This document shows positions 43,294 through 52,572 of a stretch of DNA of 64,000 bases, piece after piece. Under the pieces are notes generated by a model. The model was not told the origin of the DNA and did not search any database. It saw only the letters and a list, made by a program, of their open reading frames with translations. Numbering within the stretch: the stretch's first letter is position 1; each line of letters opens with the position of its first letter. The translations under genes and the position numbers were made by a program. Source of the DNA: Staphylococcus equorum (GTDB lineage: Bacteria; Bacillota; Bacilli; Staphylococcales; Staphylococcaceae). The DNA lies in contig NZ_LNNB01000012.1 in NCBI RefSeq assembly GCF_001747895.1, positions 1 through 64,000 of the forward strand. The letters run 5' to 3'.

Positions 43294-45285
43294 TTATCTA
43301 TCCCAGTATCTTGCTCTATCAAAAGCTTGCACAATTGTATTAGGATCATCCGATACGAAAACACCAGGTGCTGCTAAATTCAATTTGGCATCTGCTAAAT
43401 TTGTCGCAGCTGTTTGGCTAACAATTAATGGTTTATTGTGTTTATAAGTGAGTTCTGCAAACTCCTCGACAGGTGGAAGTATGTCGCTACCATCTGAAAG
43501 TACAATTAAGCTATCAAATAAAGTTGGATGAGCAGTATCAAATGTTTCAGTGATACCGTAGTCTTCTGAGATATCTTTAGGATGTTGTCCCACAAATGCG
43601 TAGTTTAATTTATGTTCAGTGAACGTTTTAGCGTATGATTTTAGTGTGTCAGCACTAATATCGCCATTTACTGCAACAGCTACAGAATGTCCAGCTAATG
43701 GGATGTCGAATTTTTCCATTGTTAGTTTACTATCTTTTGCGTCTGATTGGACTTCTTCATTTTCTGCGGGCACTTCCACACCTACATTTTTAGCTACACG
43801 TTCGGCTAATGTGCGGTCAACCTTGTTCAATTGGTTAACAGCATTTTGTTTAACCATAACCGATTTACACATACCGATTTCAAATGAAAAGCCATCTACG
43901 GTATGATCAAATTCAGGCTGAGTCAGACTGTTTAAATAAAGTTTGGCTTGGCTATAATAATCTTTGAAACTTTCACTGCGTTTTTGAATCTTGCGGCCTT
44001 CAACTTTTTCTTGATAGTGCTCATAACCACCTTCTTCTTTTGGCGTTGTATGAGGGTCATTATTATTCAGTGCATTTTTATGATACGCAACTTGTCCCTT
44101 GTTTACACTTGTTTGGTGCATACCTTCTCTTTGGTTGTTGTGTACTTCATTCACAGGACGGTTAATTGGAATTTGATTAAAGTTTGGACCACCTAATCTC
44201 GTGATTTGTGTATCTGTATAAGAGAATAAACGTCCTTGTAATAATGGGTCGTTAGAAAAGTCGATACCTGGCACAATATGACCTGGATGGAATGCAGCTT
44301 GTTCTGTTTCATCAAACACATTCGTAACATTTTGGTTTAACGTCATTTTACCAACTCTTTGTACTGGAACGTCATCTTCAGGCCAAATTTTTGTCGGGTC
44401 TAAAATATCAAAATCAAAGTCAAATTCTTGTTCGGGACGAATAATTTGTAGGCCTAATTCCCATTCAGGATAATCGCCTTTTTCGATAGATTCGTAAAGG
44501 TCTTTACGATGAAAGTCAACGTCTTTACCATGTAGAATTTGTGCTTCATCCCATACGAGAGACTCTAGCCCTTGAAGTGGTTTCCAATGGAATTTAACAA
44601 AATAAGACTGTCCCTCGCTATTAACAAGGCGGAACGTATGCACGCCGAAACCTTCGACTTGTCTGAAATCTTTAGGTATCCCGCGATCACTCATAGCCCA
44701 TACAGCGGTATGTGTAGATTCTGGGTTTTGAGCAAAGAAATCCCAAAATGTATCATGTGCAGTACCACCTTGAGGCATTTCGTTATGTGGTTCAGGTTTA
44801 ACTGCGTGAATTAAATCTGGGAATTTGATTGCGTCTTGTATGAAAAACACTGGTATATCGTTACCTACTAGATCGAAAATACCTTCATCTGTATAAAATT
44901 TTGTCGCAAAGCCACGGACGTCTCTAACTGTATCAGGAGAGCCTTTAGAACCTTGAACTGTGGAAAATCTAACGAATAGTGGCGTTGTTTTCTCGGGGTG
45001 AGTTAAAAAGTCGGCTGAAGTATATTTCGATAAATCTTCATAAACTTGAAATTCTCCATGTGCACCAAAGCCACGGGCATGTACAACACGTTCTGGGATT
45101 CGTTCATGATCGAAGTGCATGATTTTTTCTCTGAAATGGAAATCTTCTAATAAGCTAGGACCACGTTCACCAACAGTTAGCGTGTTTTCATCTTCACTTA
45201 CTTTGACACCATTATTAGTCGTCATTGCTTTATCGTCATTGCTTTTTTCTACTTCATTTAATTGATCTTTCTTTTTATTGCTCAT
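43294..45285 (-). CDS. Large-subunit (clade 2, KatE/HPII-type) catalase
   Basis: This 663-residue catalase has the distal His69 (ERVVHARGFGAHG), Asn in LVGNDIPVFFIQD, and heme-ligating Tyr in RLFSYTDTQITR. A ~150-residue C-terminal flavodoxin/DJ-1-like domain (FDIPLAGHSVAVAVNGD...) marks the large-subunit clade. S. aureus KatA is only ~505 residues and lacks this domain, so this is a different, probably additional catalase. Homologous large catalases in Bacillus are general-stress genes, which fits a sigma-B-like promoter just upstream. A GGGGG site precedes ATG. Confidence 0.93.
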   Translation of the reverse strand: MSNKKKDQLNEVEKSNDDKAMTTNNGVKVSEDENTLTVGERGPSLLEDFHFREKIMHFDHERIPERVVHARGFGAHGEFQVYEDLSKYTSADFLTHPEKTTPLFVRFSTVQGSKGSPDTVRDVRGFATKFYTDEGIFDLVGNDIPVFFIQDAIKFPDLIHAVKPEPHNEMPQGGTAHDTFWDFFAQNPESTHTAVWAMSDRGIPKDFRQVEGFGVHTFRLVNSEGQSYFVKFHWKPLQGLESLVWDEAQILHGKDVDFHRKDLYESIEKGDYPEWELGLQIIRPEQEFDFDFDILDPTKIWPEDDVPVQRVGKMTLNQNVTNVFDETEQAAFHPGHIVPGIDFSNDPLLQGRLFSYTDTQITRLGGPNFNQIPINRPVNEVHNNQREGMHQTSVNKGQVAYHKNALNNNDPHTTPKEEGGYEHYQEKVEGRKIQKRSESFKDYYSQAKLYLNSLTQPEFDHTVDGFSFEIGMCKSVMVKQNAVNQLNKVDRTLAERVAKNVGVEVPAENEEVQSDAKDSKLTMEKFDIPLAGHSVAVAVNGDISADTLKSYAKTFTEHKLNYAFVGQHPKDISEDYGITETFDTAHPTLFDSLIVLSDGSDILPPVEEFAELTYKHNKPLIVSQTAATNLADAKLNLAAPGVFVSDDPNTIVQAFDRARYWDR

Positions 45286-45319
45286 TAAAATACCCCCTAT
45301 CTTTACGTACAGTTAGTGT

Positions 45320-45344
45320 TTTCCACGTTACGATAAAGAGAAAC
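45320..45344 (-). promoter_or_regulatory. Sigma-B-like promoter of the catalase gene
   Basis: On the minus strand GTTTCT, 13 bases, TGGAAA; the sigma-B consensus is GTTT(A/T)(A/T)-N12-15-GGG(A/T)A(A/T). It lies about 35 bases before the start codon. Two positions deviate. Confidence 0.45.
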
Positions 45345-45441
45345 ATATCTATGAGTTAAATGAATTATTTTAAATGATTTATAAATTATAGTATGCATAG
45401 TGAGAAGATTATATGTGAGAGATTGTCGACAAGACTCCGAC

Positions 45442-45540
45442 TTTGTTGGCAGTTTTTGTGCACGTTTTCCTTGGTACAGACTTAGACTGTGGGCTTCGGC
45501 TACTGCATTTTCTGTAGGAGTCGACCCAAGCACTACCATT
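45442..45540. repeat. Dispersed intergenic repeat, copy 3
   Basis: TTTGTTGGCAGTTTTTGTGC, CTGTGGGCTTCGGCTACTGC and GGAGTCGACCCAAGCACTAC match copies 1 and 2. A TATAAAAAAACCAAATGCC... hairpin (ACCAAATGC / GCACTTGGT, 45565-45592) follows, as after copy 2. On the minus strand it is downstream of the hydratase gene. Confidence 0.65.
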
Positions 45541-45624
45541 TTTAAAGAAAAATACTATAAAAAAACCAAATGCCTTTATAGCACTTGGTTTGTCTACATT
45601 CTGTGACATGAGTGAAAGGGGAGT

Positions 45625-46404
45625 CTAGTCCACAAATGTGACATCCACTTGTCCTACATTGCTATATTCCACTTTATAAGATCCTAGTTCTACTGGAATA
45701 GGCGATATAAAGGTACCTGAAGAAATGATATGACCTTTGTGTAATTTTTTATCGTGCGTTGCGAGTTTTTGTGCAAGCCATTTAACAGACTCGATTGGGT
45801 TGCCAAGTACTTCTGTAGAATCGCCTTCATGTTCTACTATTCCGTTATACGATAGTTTCATATGGATGTTTGCAAAATCTTCATATGACAGAGGCTCAAT
45901 TGTTTCACCAACAACAATTAATCCTGTCGCAGTGTTGTCTGCTAATAAATCACCTAAAGTAAAATTAGGAAACCAATTTTTGTAGCGTGCATCGGGTATT
46001 TCAATACCTGGTGCAACTTTAACGCTAGATAGGACTTCTTCATTTGTTGGATTAGAAGATAAATCTTTCGTTAGAATAAACATAATTTCTGGTTCAATTA
46101 AAGGTGAAAATAGACTTGAAAGTGATACAGAGCCATTGCTTTCTACAATTTTAGAAGAAAGTATTGTGCCATAAGCTGGCTCATCAGTATTAGCGATACT
46201 TTGTGTTGCTGCACTTGTCATACTTACTTTATAGCCGGCGATATTGGATTGATCAACGTCTTTAAGTTTATCGATAAGTAAATCCTGTGTTTGGTATGCT
46301 TCTCGTTCACTGATATTGTACGTGTGACTAACAAAATCTATGGGTTCGTGCTGTTTAAAGGCTTCAAACAATGCATCTGCGACAGTTGTATTGGCTTGTG
46401 TCAT
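45625..46404 (-). CDS. 2-keto-4-pentenoate hydratase-family protein
   Basis: This 259-residue member of the fumarylacetoacetate-hydrolase superfamily is of the hydratase/decarboxylase branch (MhpD-like). It has IAGYKVSMTS, FSPLIEPEIMFIL with the metal-binding Glu-x-Glu, and PGIEIPDARYKNW. No aromatic meta-cleavage genes are nearby, so its natural substrate is unclear. A similar gene lies near nfrA in S. aureus. AAAGGAG precedes ATG. Confidence 0.85.
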   Translation of the reverse strand: MTQANTTVADALFEAFKQHEPIDFVSHTYNISEREAYQTQDLLIDKLKDVDQSNIAGYKVSMTSAATQSIANTDEPAYGTILSSKIVESNGSVSLSSLFSPLIEPEIMFILTKDLSSNPTNEEVLSSVKVAPGIEIPDARYKNWFPNFTLGDLLADNTATGLIVVGETIEPLSYEDFANIHMKLSYNGIVEHEGDSTEVLGNPIESVKWLAQKLATHDKKLHKGHIISSGTFISPIPVELGSYKVEYSNVGQVDVTFVD

Positions 46405-46570
46405 GAAATATTAGCACTCCTTTTTCAGAATATTGTTACTATTATACTAACCATAAACTTAATTACTTTCAAATCTTTTAAGAAAGGTGAAAAATGGGTA
46501 AACATAATATAAGCAATCAAAATATGCTTTTGGTAAGATATGGATATATTTCATAAAGAGGAGCGATAGC

Positions 46571-47326
46571 ATGTCTGATCACGTGTACAACTTATTGAAA
46601 AAACACCATTCAGTAAGAAATTTTAAGAAAGAACCTATTCCAGAAGAGCATATTAAACAACTTGTTGAGGCAGGGCAAAGCGCTTCGACTTCTAGTTATT
46701 TACAAACTTATTCCATTATAGGTATAGAAGATCCTGAGATAAAAGAAGATTTAAAAGAAGTATCTGGGCAGGCTTATGTCGTAGAAAATGGCTATTTGTT
46801 TGTTTTTGTAATGGATTATTATAGACACTCAATAGTGAATGAAGATTCCAAGCATCAAATGGAGACATCATTTGAATCTGCGGAAGGCTTGCTTGTTGGT
46901 ACAATAGATGCAACGTTAGTAGCACAAAATATCGCTGCTACAGCAGAGGATATGGGCTATGGAATTGTTTATCTAGGCTCATTAAGAAATGATGTTGAAC
47001 GAGTTAAAGAAGTATTAGACCTACCCGAGCATACTTTCCCTCTATTTGGTATGGCACTTGGTATACCTGAAGATGAGGAAGATGGTAGCCCGAAACCGCG
47101 TTTACCGTTTGAACATGTTTTTCATCGTGATAGATATAATAGCGATAAGGACGAGCAAAAAGAAGCATTACAAAGATATGATCAAACCGTAAGTGATTAT
47201 TACAAATCGCGTACAAACGGTGAACGTAGTGAAACATGGTCTAATCAAATTGCGAATTTTATGAGCGCAAAACAAAGATTAGATATGTTAGATCAATTGA
47301 ATAGAGCAGGTTTTATTAGAAAATAA
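46571..47326 (+). CDS. nfrA: NADPH-dependent nitro/flavin oxidoreductase NfrA
   Basis: This 251-residue nitroreductase-family FMN enzyme has the N-terminal HHSVRNFKKEPIPEE, QSASTSSYLQTYSII and GIVYLGSLRND FMN-site segments. It reduces nitro compounds, disulfides or flavins with NADPH and is stress-inducible in S. aureus. Position between ahp and tcyP matches the staphylococcal order. AGAGGAG precedes ATG. Confidence 0.92.
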   Translation: MSDHVYNLLKKHHSVRNFKKEPIPEEHIKQLVEAGQSASTSSYLQTYSIIGIEDPEIKEDLKEVSGQAYVVENGYLFVFVMDYYRHSIVNEDSKHQMETSFESAEGLLVGTIDATLVAQNIAATAEDMGYGIVYLGSLRNDVERVKEVLDLPEHTFPLFGMALGIPEDEEDGSPKPRLPFEHVFHRDRYNSDKDEQKEALQRYDQTVSDYYKSRTNGERSETWSNQIANFMSAKQRLDMLDQLNRAGFIRK

Positions 47327-47395
47327 TAGTATAGCAAGATAGCTAAAGTGTTTCATTTTCACAAACTCATTACATTAAGGAAGGGGTTGGTTAAG

Positions 47396-47977
47396 TTGAG
47401 CATGTTTAATAGATTTTTTAGAAAAAAACCGGATGAGATTGATGGACGTGACATAAATAATCAATATATTTATTCATCTGAGAGCAAACTAACCCCGGAA
47501 GAAGCGCAAAAGTATTGGGCGAAAATGGCGCAAAAAGTACTTGTCACAGCAATCAATTCAGTAGATCATACAGCTGAGCGCATATTTATTTTAATCACCT
47601 TTGATGAGAAAGATTCGACAATCGATTTGTTTTTTCAAATGGATGGTCAACTCAGAATGTGGAATGACTTGGATAATGAAACACATAAAAAGGTTATTTC
47701 AGGTAGTATCGTTTCTCAAGCACCGAATTTAGTGAAACAAGTGAATTGTTTATACGATAGTGTAGACAAAGTTAGGTTAGCATATGCTCAAATTCAATAT
47801 GAATTTGAAAGTAAAGCTTGGTATTTACATGATGTTACTCAAGAAAGTGTCGAAGCATATTTGGAAAAAGATCCCGCTTTTTTAAAATGGTTTGATGATG
47901 TGTCGAAAGAAATTGATGCAATTCCACTAGATGGTAAAGAAAGAATCACTTGGGGGCCATTCAAACCAGAATACTAG
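47396..47977 (+). CDS. Hypothetical protein, possibly YezG/DUF600-like
   Basis: This cytosolic protein is ~193 residues. It has an alpha/beta pattern with MAQKVLVTAINSVDHTAERIFILITFDEKDSTIDLFFQMDGQL and a late YEFESKAWYLHDVTQE, loosely like the DUF600/YezG immunity-type fold; I am not sure. The likely start is TTG 47396, nine bases after AAGGAAGGGG. The frame upstream is open to 47348 without a ribosome site. Confidence 0.6.
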   Translation: MSMFNRFFRKKPDEIDGRDINNQYIYSSESKLTPEEAQKYWAKMAQKVLVTAINSVDHTAERIFILITFDEKDSTIDLFFQMDGQLRMWNDLDNETHKKVISGSIVSQAPNLVKQVNCLYDSVDKVRLAYAQIQYEFESKAWYLHDVTQESVEAYLEKDPAFLKWFDDVSKEIDAIPLDGKERITWGPFKPEY

Positions 47978-47983
47978 ATAAAA

Positions 47984-48034
47984 TAAAAACCTTCCTAAAC
48001 AACGTGAAATCACACGGTTTGGGAAGGTTTTTTA
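47984..48034. terminator. Terminator between convergent genes
   Basis: AAAACCTTCC / GGAAGGTTTT stem with inner TAAAC...GTTTG and CGTG/CACG pairing; T-run. Confidence 0.8.
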
Positions 48035-48098
48035 CATATTTAATTTTAATTATAGTTAGAACTATTAATGAGCAGGGATAGTTCTGGTTAAAGGCTGA

Positions 48099-49478
48099 TT
48101 AGCCAGTAATTTCACCATATTCTTCTGAGTTATATGCGTCTTTATCTAAGTTGTCTGTCAGTTTAGCTGTACCTGTACCTGCAAGTAAAGAGTCATTGAC
48201 GTTCAATGCAGTACGACCCATATCAATTAAGGGTTCTACAGAAATTAACACACCTGCAAGTGCTACAGGTAAGTTCAGTGTAGACAATACGATGATTGAA
48301 GCAAACGTTGCGCCACCACCAACACCAGCTACACCAAATGAACTAATAATGACAACGCCGATAACTGCCAATATAAATTGTAAGTTAACTTCCACACCGG
48401 CAGCAGGTGCCACCATGACAGCTAACATAGCTGGATAAATACCCGCACAACCATTTTGTCCGATAGATAAACCAAATGAGGCGGAGAAATTAGCGATACC
48501 GTCTGGTACACCTAAACGATTTTTTTGAGTTTGTACGTTAAGTGGCAATGAACCTGCACTTGAACGAGACGTAAAGGCGAAGAGTAATACTTCACCCGTT
48601 TTCTTAACAAAAGTAACAGGGTTTAAACCTAATCCTGTAACAATAAGTAAGTGAATGATATACATTACGATAAGGGCTGCATAAGATGCGAGCACAAATT
48701 TACCTAATGTCCATATAGCACCGAAGTCACTTGTGGCAATCGTTGATGTCATAATCGCTAAAATACCATAAGGTGTTAAGCGTAATACGAACGTTACAAT
48801 CGCCATTACTAGGTTATACAATGCATCGATACCACGTTTTAAGATATTTCCACTTTCAGGTTGTTTACGCATTACACGTAAGAATGCAAAACCAATAAAT
48901 GCAGCAAATATAACGACTGCAATAGTAGAAGTTGTACGTTGACCTGTGAAATCTAAGAATGGATTACTTGGTAGTAACTCTAAGATTTGCTGTGGCAATG
49001 TATTGGCAGTCATGTCTTTAGCCTGACTTGCGAGTTCGCCACCTCTTGAACTTTCAGCACTTCCTAAATCGATAGATGAAGCATCTAAGCCAAAAACAAG
49101 GGCAGAGACAATACCAACGATAGCTGCGATAGCTACTGTACCGATTAAGAACATGAAAATATAAATGCCTATTTTAGCAAATTTTTCTCCAATTTGAATT
49201 TTAGTGAAAGCTGAAACGATTGAAATAAAGATTAAGGGCATTACTATCATTTGTAATAATGAGATATAGCCATCTCCGACAATACTAAACCAGTCTGTTG
49301 TTTGTTTAGTAATCGTAGAATCCACACCATAAATTAGATGAATGAAAATACCATAAATGATACCTACGCCTAAAGCACTGAAAACACGTTTTGGAAATGA
49401 TACGTGTCGTTTAGCCATTACATATAATCCGATGAGGAAGGCCACAAAAATGACGATGTTAAGAATTGTTAATAACAT
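48099..49478 (-). CDS. tcyP: L-cystine symporter TcyP
   Basis: This 459-residue transporter of the sodium:dicarboxylate symporter family has about eight helices, with the conserved SRSSAGSLPLNVQTQK and GIANFSASFGLSIGQNGCAGIYPAML segments. The sequence and position between nfrA and xpt match TcyP of S. aureus, a sodium-coupled cystine importer. A CymR-like site lies upstream. The ribosome site before ATG is weak (GTAGGTCC). Confidence 0.92.
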   Translation of the reverse strand: MLLTILNIVIFVAFLIGLYVMAKRHVSFPKRVFSALGVGIIYGIFIHLIYGVDSTITKQTTDWFSIVGDGYISLLQMIVMPLIFISIVSAFTKIQIGEKFAKIGIYIFMFLIGTVAIAAIVGIVSALVFGLDASSIDLGSAESSRGGELASQAKDMTANTLPQQILELLPSNPFLDFTGQRTTSTIAVVIFAAFIGFAFLRVMRKQPESGNILKRGIDALYNLVMAIVTFVLRLTPYGILAIMTSTIATSDFGAIWTLGKFVLASYAALIVMYIIHLLIVTGLGLNPVTFVKKTGEVLLFAFTSRSSAGSLPLNVQTQKNRLGVPDGIANFSASFGLSIGQNGCAGIYPAMLAVMVAPAAGVEVNLQFILAVIGVVIISSFGVAGVGGGATFASIIVLSTLNLPVALAGVLISVEPLIDMGRTALNVNDSLLAGTGTAKLTDNLDKDAYNSEEYGEITG

Positions 49479-49512
49479 AAAGCAGGACCTACACTTTCAT
49501 AATTTAATTTTT

Positions 49513-49525
49513 TAATTCCGATAAG
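49513..49525 (-). promoter_or_regulatory. CymR-like box upstream of tcyP
   Basis: On the minus strand CTTATCGGAATTA, with the ATNGGAATT core typical of CymR (cysteine-metabolism repressor) sites, preceded by AT-rich TAATATCC. It is 35-47 bases before the start codon. Confidence 0.5.
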
Positions 49526-49702
49526 CATACTAAGGATATTAGAAAAGTTAATAATATTCAAGTCTATTTTGCAAGAAAATTTGAAAATGAAAATGACTTT
49601 ATATTCTGACAATAATGAAATGCAGTGAGACACTGCTATGAAGATGTTTTTGTGGGTGAAGAAAGGGGTGAGGAGAGAAGATTGATATACTGGATAATTA
49701 TA

Positions 49703-49738
49703 TAAAAAAACCATCCCTTGATTGTTGGGATGGTTAAA
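49703..49738 (-). terminator. Terminator after the coiled-coil protein gene
   Basis: Stem AACCATCCC / GGGATGGTT with a seven-T run on the minus strand. Confidence 0.82.
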
Positions 49739-49754
49739 ATAAATTAGATTTTCT

Positions 49755-50801
49755 TTATAGATTGAATAAACGAGCAAAAAATCCTTTGCGTTCATCTTTT
49801 GGTTCTTCTTTAGCAAGTGGGGATTCATAAGCGTGCGTTTGCTCTGAAGATGCTTCTTGCTCACTAGACGATGCTAGGTCTGTAGCATGATCATTGTCTG
49901 GTGTTTTTTGGATAGAATCATCTTTAGCTTGATCAACTGAAGTTGTATCTTTTTCTTCTGATGATGCAGTAGTTGCAGCACCCGTTGTGTCAGTTTCTTT
50001 ACCTGTCTGACTTGTAGAAGAAGTTGAAGCAACTTTGCTATCATCAGTTGTTGGTTTAGCTACAGTAGATGGTTGAGCACCAACTTGTGTAATCTCGCTA
50101 TCTTCGACTTGAACTGAGTTTGAAGTGTTTTCCGTACTTACTTTACTGTCTTTAGCTGGATGTGCAGTAGCAGATGAAGCTTGTTCAGTAGTATTATCAG
50201 TCAAATTATCACCTTTACCAGCAGTTGTACCCGTAGAAGCAGTAATATTGTCTGTCTCAACGTTAGATTTCACAAGTTCTGATTGTTCTTTTTGAGAATC
50301 TTGAATCACACTTTGAGTTGTCTTAATTTCATCCGTTGATGTTTGGATAGCTTTTAATGATTCCGTGTTAGCATCTAATTTTGATGTGATTTGATTTTGC
50401 ATTTCATGTAATTCGTGTTGTTGCTGGTGTACTTGGTTAATCATTTGGCCAAGCATTTGACGTTCGTCACGCATTTTTTGGATTTCAGAACGTAAGTCAT
50501 CCACAAGTTTAGAAACATTTTGGTCAGTAGGTAGATTACTGTCATTGTCTTTAACAAGTACTTGTAGGAAGTCTTTTTCTTTTTCTAATTCCTCGAAAGC
50601 TAAATCATAGCTATTGGTTTGCTTAACTTTTTCGGCAATTTCTTGGAAAAGCTCAATATCTTCTTCTTTGAAATCTGTAGCTTCACGGCCACGGTATTCG
50701 GTTTTGCTAAGTTGGTACCCGCGTTCTTCTAAATGTTGAACGATTTTACGGACTTGTTTTTCACTTAGCTCTACACGTAGTGCAAATTCTTTAGTTAACA
50801 T
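49755..50801 (-). CDS. HTH/coiled-coil protein with long Ser/Thr-rich tail
   Basis: This ~348-residue protein starts with a helix-turn-helix-like domain (LTKEFALRVELSEKQVRKIVQHLEERGYQL...YRGREATDFKEED). A coiled coil follows (~residues 85-150, heptads around QMLGQMINQVHQQQHELHEM), then a ~170-residue disordered Ser/Thr/Asp/Glu region and the short amphipathic end KGFFARLFNL. The last could touch the membrane. A plasmid-type replication or segregation accessory is one idea; function is unknown. Start 50801 follows AAAGGA by nine bases. Confidence 0.75.
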   Translation of the reverse strand: MLTKEFALRVELSEKQVRKIVQHLEERGYQLSKTEYRGREATDFKEEDIELFQEIAEKVKQTNSYDLAFEELEKEKDFLQVLVKDNDSNLPTDQNVSKLVDDLRSEIQKMRDERQMLGQMINQVHQQQHELHEMQNQITSKLDANTESLKAIQTSTDEIKTTQSVIQDSQKEQSELVKSNVETDNITASTGTTAGKGDNLTDNTTEQASSATAHPAKDSKVSTENTSNSVQVEDSEITQVGAQPSTVAKPTTDDSKVASTSSTSQTGKETDTTGAATTASSEEKDTTSVDQAKDDSIQKTPDNDHATDLASSSEQEASSEQTHAYESPLAKEEPKDERKGFFARLFNL

Positions 50802-50926
50802 AGTAATAAGTCCTTTCATATAAGCGATTTATGTATACGGACGTTTGTCTTCGGTTAGTGAAACGTCAGTCTTACCTCTATGTTAGTCTAAACTGTTTTA
50901 ACAGTGATTTCAAGTAGTGCCTGCTA

Positions 50927-51589
50927 TCATTTGCGCAAATCCATTTCCGTGAGTAAAGGATAAATAACACTTCTAGATATTCTGTTAGCAAATACATACT
51001 TTAATATATAATTTGATTTAATACTTGGTCCATAAATATCTTTAGTTAATTCGATATTAGATTTAATAAATAAATCCATAGGTCGTCCTTCAGAAAAACC
51101 TTTCAGACTGGGTGCTAAATAATCGATGTCATATTGTCTTTCGAAACCATTTTCGAATAAAAACTGACGTCTGTTATCCATAATAGTTATTTCGTCTTCA
51201 GACGCTTCTTCAGGTTCTTTTGGCACTTCCAACATGATGAAGTTAACATCATGAGCATGGAGTTGATTAGATAATTTATTAATTTCTTTTTCCATACGTT
51301 TTAGTGTTAAATTGATTAATTCATCATGGTTCGGTTGATCGAGGGCTATTAAATAAATTAAAAAAGCTGAGTTCGTCGTTGCTTCATAGTGAGCAGTAGC
51401 TAAACTCACTGGTTTTTCTGACTCGATACCTACTAAAAATAAATAATCATGTTTAGTACGTTCGTTTTTTAACGATTGTTTAAATATTTGTTCGTCCTCT
51501 GTTAACCCGATATCAAACTTTTCGTCATATATCTTTAAAGCTGATTTGAACAATGGATCATCAATTGATGTTACGGCTTTAAATTCCAT
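50927..51589 (-). CDS. GNAT-like acetyltransferase
   Basis: This 220-residue protein has the N-terminal alpha/beta arrangement of GNAT enzymes (SALKIYDEKF..., FLVGIESEKPVSLATAHYEATTNSAFLIYLIAL, FLFENGFERQYDIDYLAP). The acetyl-CoA-binding Q/RxxGxG/A loop is poorly conserved, so activity is uncertain. GGGGGTGAG precedes ATG. The substrate is unknown. Confidence 0.68.
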   Translation of the reverse strand: MEFKAVTSIDDPLFKSALKIYDEKFDIGLTEDEQIFKQSLKNERTKHDYLFLVGIESEKPVSLATAHYEATTNSAFLIYLIALDQPNHDELINLTLKRMEKEINKLSNQLHAHDVNFIMLEVPKEPEEASEDEITIMDNRRQFLFENGFERQYDIDYLAPSLKGFSEGRPMDLFIKSNIELTKDIYGPSIKSNYILKYVFANRISRSVIYPLLTEMDLRK

Positions 51590-51695
51590 AGACTCACCCC
51601 CAAAATTATTGCGTTCATTATAACATAATAGTTATATTTGTAATTTATTAACACATAATCTAAATCTTGTTAATACTTATTATGTAATTGAAAAA

Positions 51696-51736
51696 GAGCG
51701 GGACAGAAATCAAATTTTGATTTCGTATTCCCGCCC
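51696..51736. repeat. Staphylococcal GAGCGGGACAGAAATC-type hairpin
   Basis: AGCGGGA-CAGAAATCAAA / TTTGATTTCG...TCCCGCC stem, a widely dispersed staphylococcal spacer hairpin. Confidence 0.65.
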
Positions 51737-51835
51737 CCACTAAGTTGACTAAATATCTAGTCAACTACTGTGCAGTCTCTAAATTAATAAATGCAATTAT
51801 GTTTCAGACTCAAAATGATTATAGTAAGTGCATCT

Positions 51836-52249
51836 TTACGATTTTGGGCCGTTTGATTCTTCGGCATAATGATGCCCAACAACTGATTCATCTTCATAAG
51901 CAGCATTTGTTTTTTCTACTTCTTCATGTGAAGAGGTATCTCTCGCAGCTACGATAATGTATTTATCGTTTAGTATTTCCTTTTTATAATGTTCTTTTTC
52001 ATCATCTGTAATATCATAGTGAGATAAGACAACTTCTTCACCGTCTTCACCAGTCATAATCTTAGCGACTTTATCACTAAATGATCCGCTTGTTGCTATT
52101 AAACTCACTTCGGAATTATGTAATTCATCAATATGGAGTTTTGTTCTAGATAAAACGGATAGCTCTGATTCATCGTATCCTTCAGAAACTTTTTCTTTAA
52201 CTTTTTGTAATAATTCTTCTTCATTTTGTACAATTGTAAAATCTGTCAT
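51836..52249 (-). CDS. General stress protein, YflT domain
   Basis: This 137-residue acidic protein of the YflT/GSP17M-like family has FTIVQNEEELLQKVKEKVSEGYDESELSVLSRTK near the N-terminus. Family members belong to the sigma-B regulon in Bacillus and Staphylococcus. A near-perfect sigma-B promoter lies 42 bases upstream. GGAGGG precedes ATG. Biochemical function unknown. Confidence 0.87.
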   Translation of the reverse strand: MTDFTIVQNEEELLQKVKEKVSEGYDESELSVLSRTKLHIDELHNSEVSLIATSGSFSDKVAKIMTGEDGEEVVLSHYDITDDEKEHYKKEILNDKYIIVAARDTSSHEEVEKTNAAYEDESVVGHHYAEESNGPKS

Positions 52250-52290
52250 GTAAAATCCCTCCAGCCATTGTTTTAATGATTATTAAGTAT

Positions 52291-52316
52291 TTACCCAGTT
52301 CACATATAGATAAAAC
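52291..52316 (-). promoter_or_regulatory. Sigma-B promoter of the YflT-type gene
   Basis: On the minus strand GTTTTA, 14 bases, GGGTAA: an exact match to the sigma-B consensus. Confidence 0.85.
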
Positions 52317-52447
52317 GAATACAACTTTATTATATAACGGAATGATAACTCTGACAAACATCATTTTATCGCCATAGAAAACGTTTACAAATTCGAGAAA
52401 AAAGTAATAAAAAGGTCGTTGTGAAGCGCTTACTTGTAATATGTGTA

Positions 52448-52476
52448 TTGAAAATAAAGCTAAAATTTGCTATCAT
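52448..52476 (+). promoter_or_regulatory. Promoter of the xpt operon leader
   Basis: TTGAAA, 17 bases, TATCAT, directly before the guanine riboswitch. Confidence 0.65.
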
Positions 52477-52487
52477 CAGTTAATAAT

Positions 52488-52572
52488 TTATCTAACTCAT
52501 ATAATCTAAAGGATAAGGCTTTAGAAGTTTCTACCATGTCGCCATTAACGATATGACTATGGGTAACCAATA
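52488..52572 (+). promoter_or_regulatory. Guanine (purine) riboswitch
   Basis: Shows the purine aptamer blocks ACTCATATAATC, GGATAAGGC, AGTTTCTACC, CCATTAACG and GACTATGGGT. The C in GACTATG (where adenine-sensing members have GATTATG) indicates guanine. It precedes xpt-pbuX-guaB-guaA, the standard regulon. Confidence 0.93.

Noticed and set aside
45303..45609. Overlapping 66-78 codon ORFs on both strands between the catalase and hydratase genes
   Set aside because: They fall on the dispersed repeat and hairpins; frames are not shared by the other repeat copies.
49469..49864. 131-codon minus-strand ORF between tcyP and the coiled-coil gene
   Set aside because: It overlaps the coiled-coil protein in another frame, runs through its terminator, and has no ribosome site or protein-like composition.
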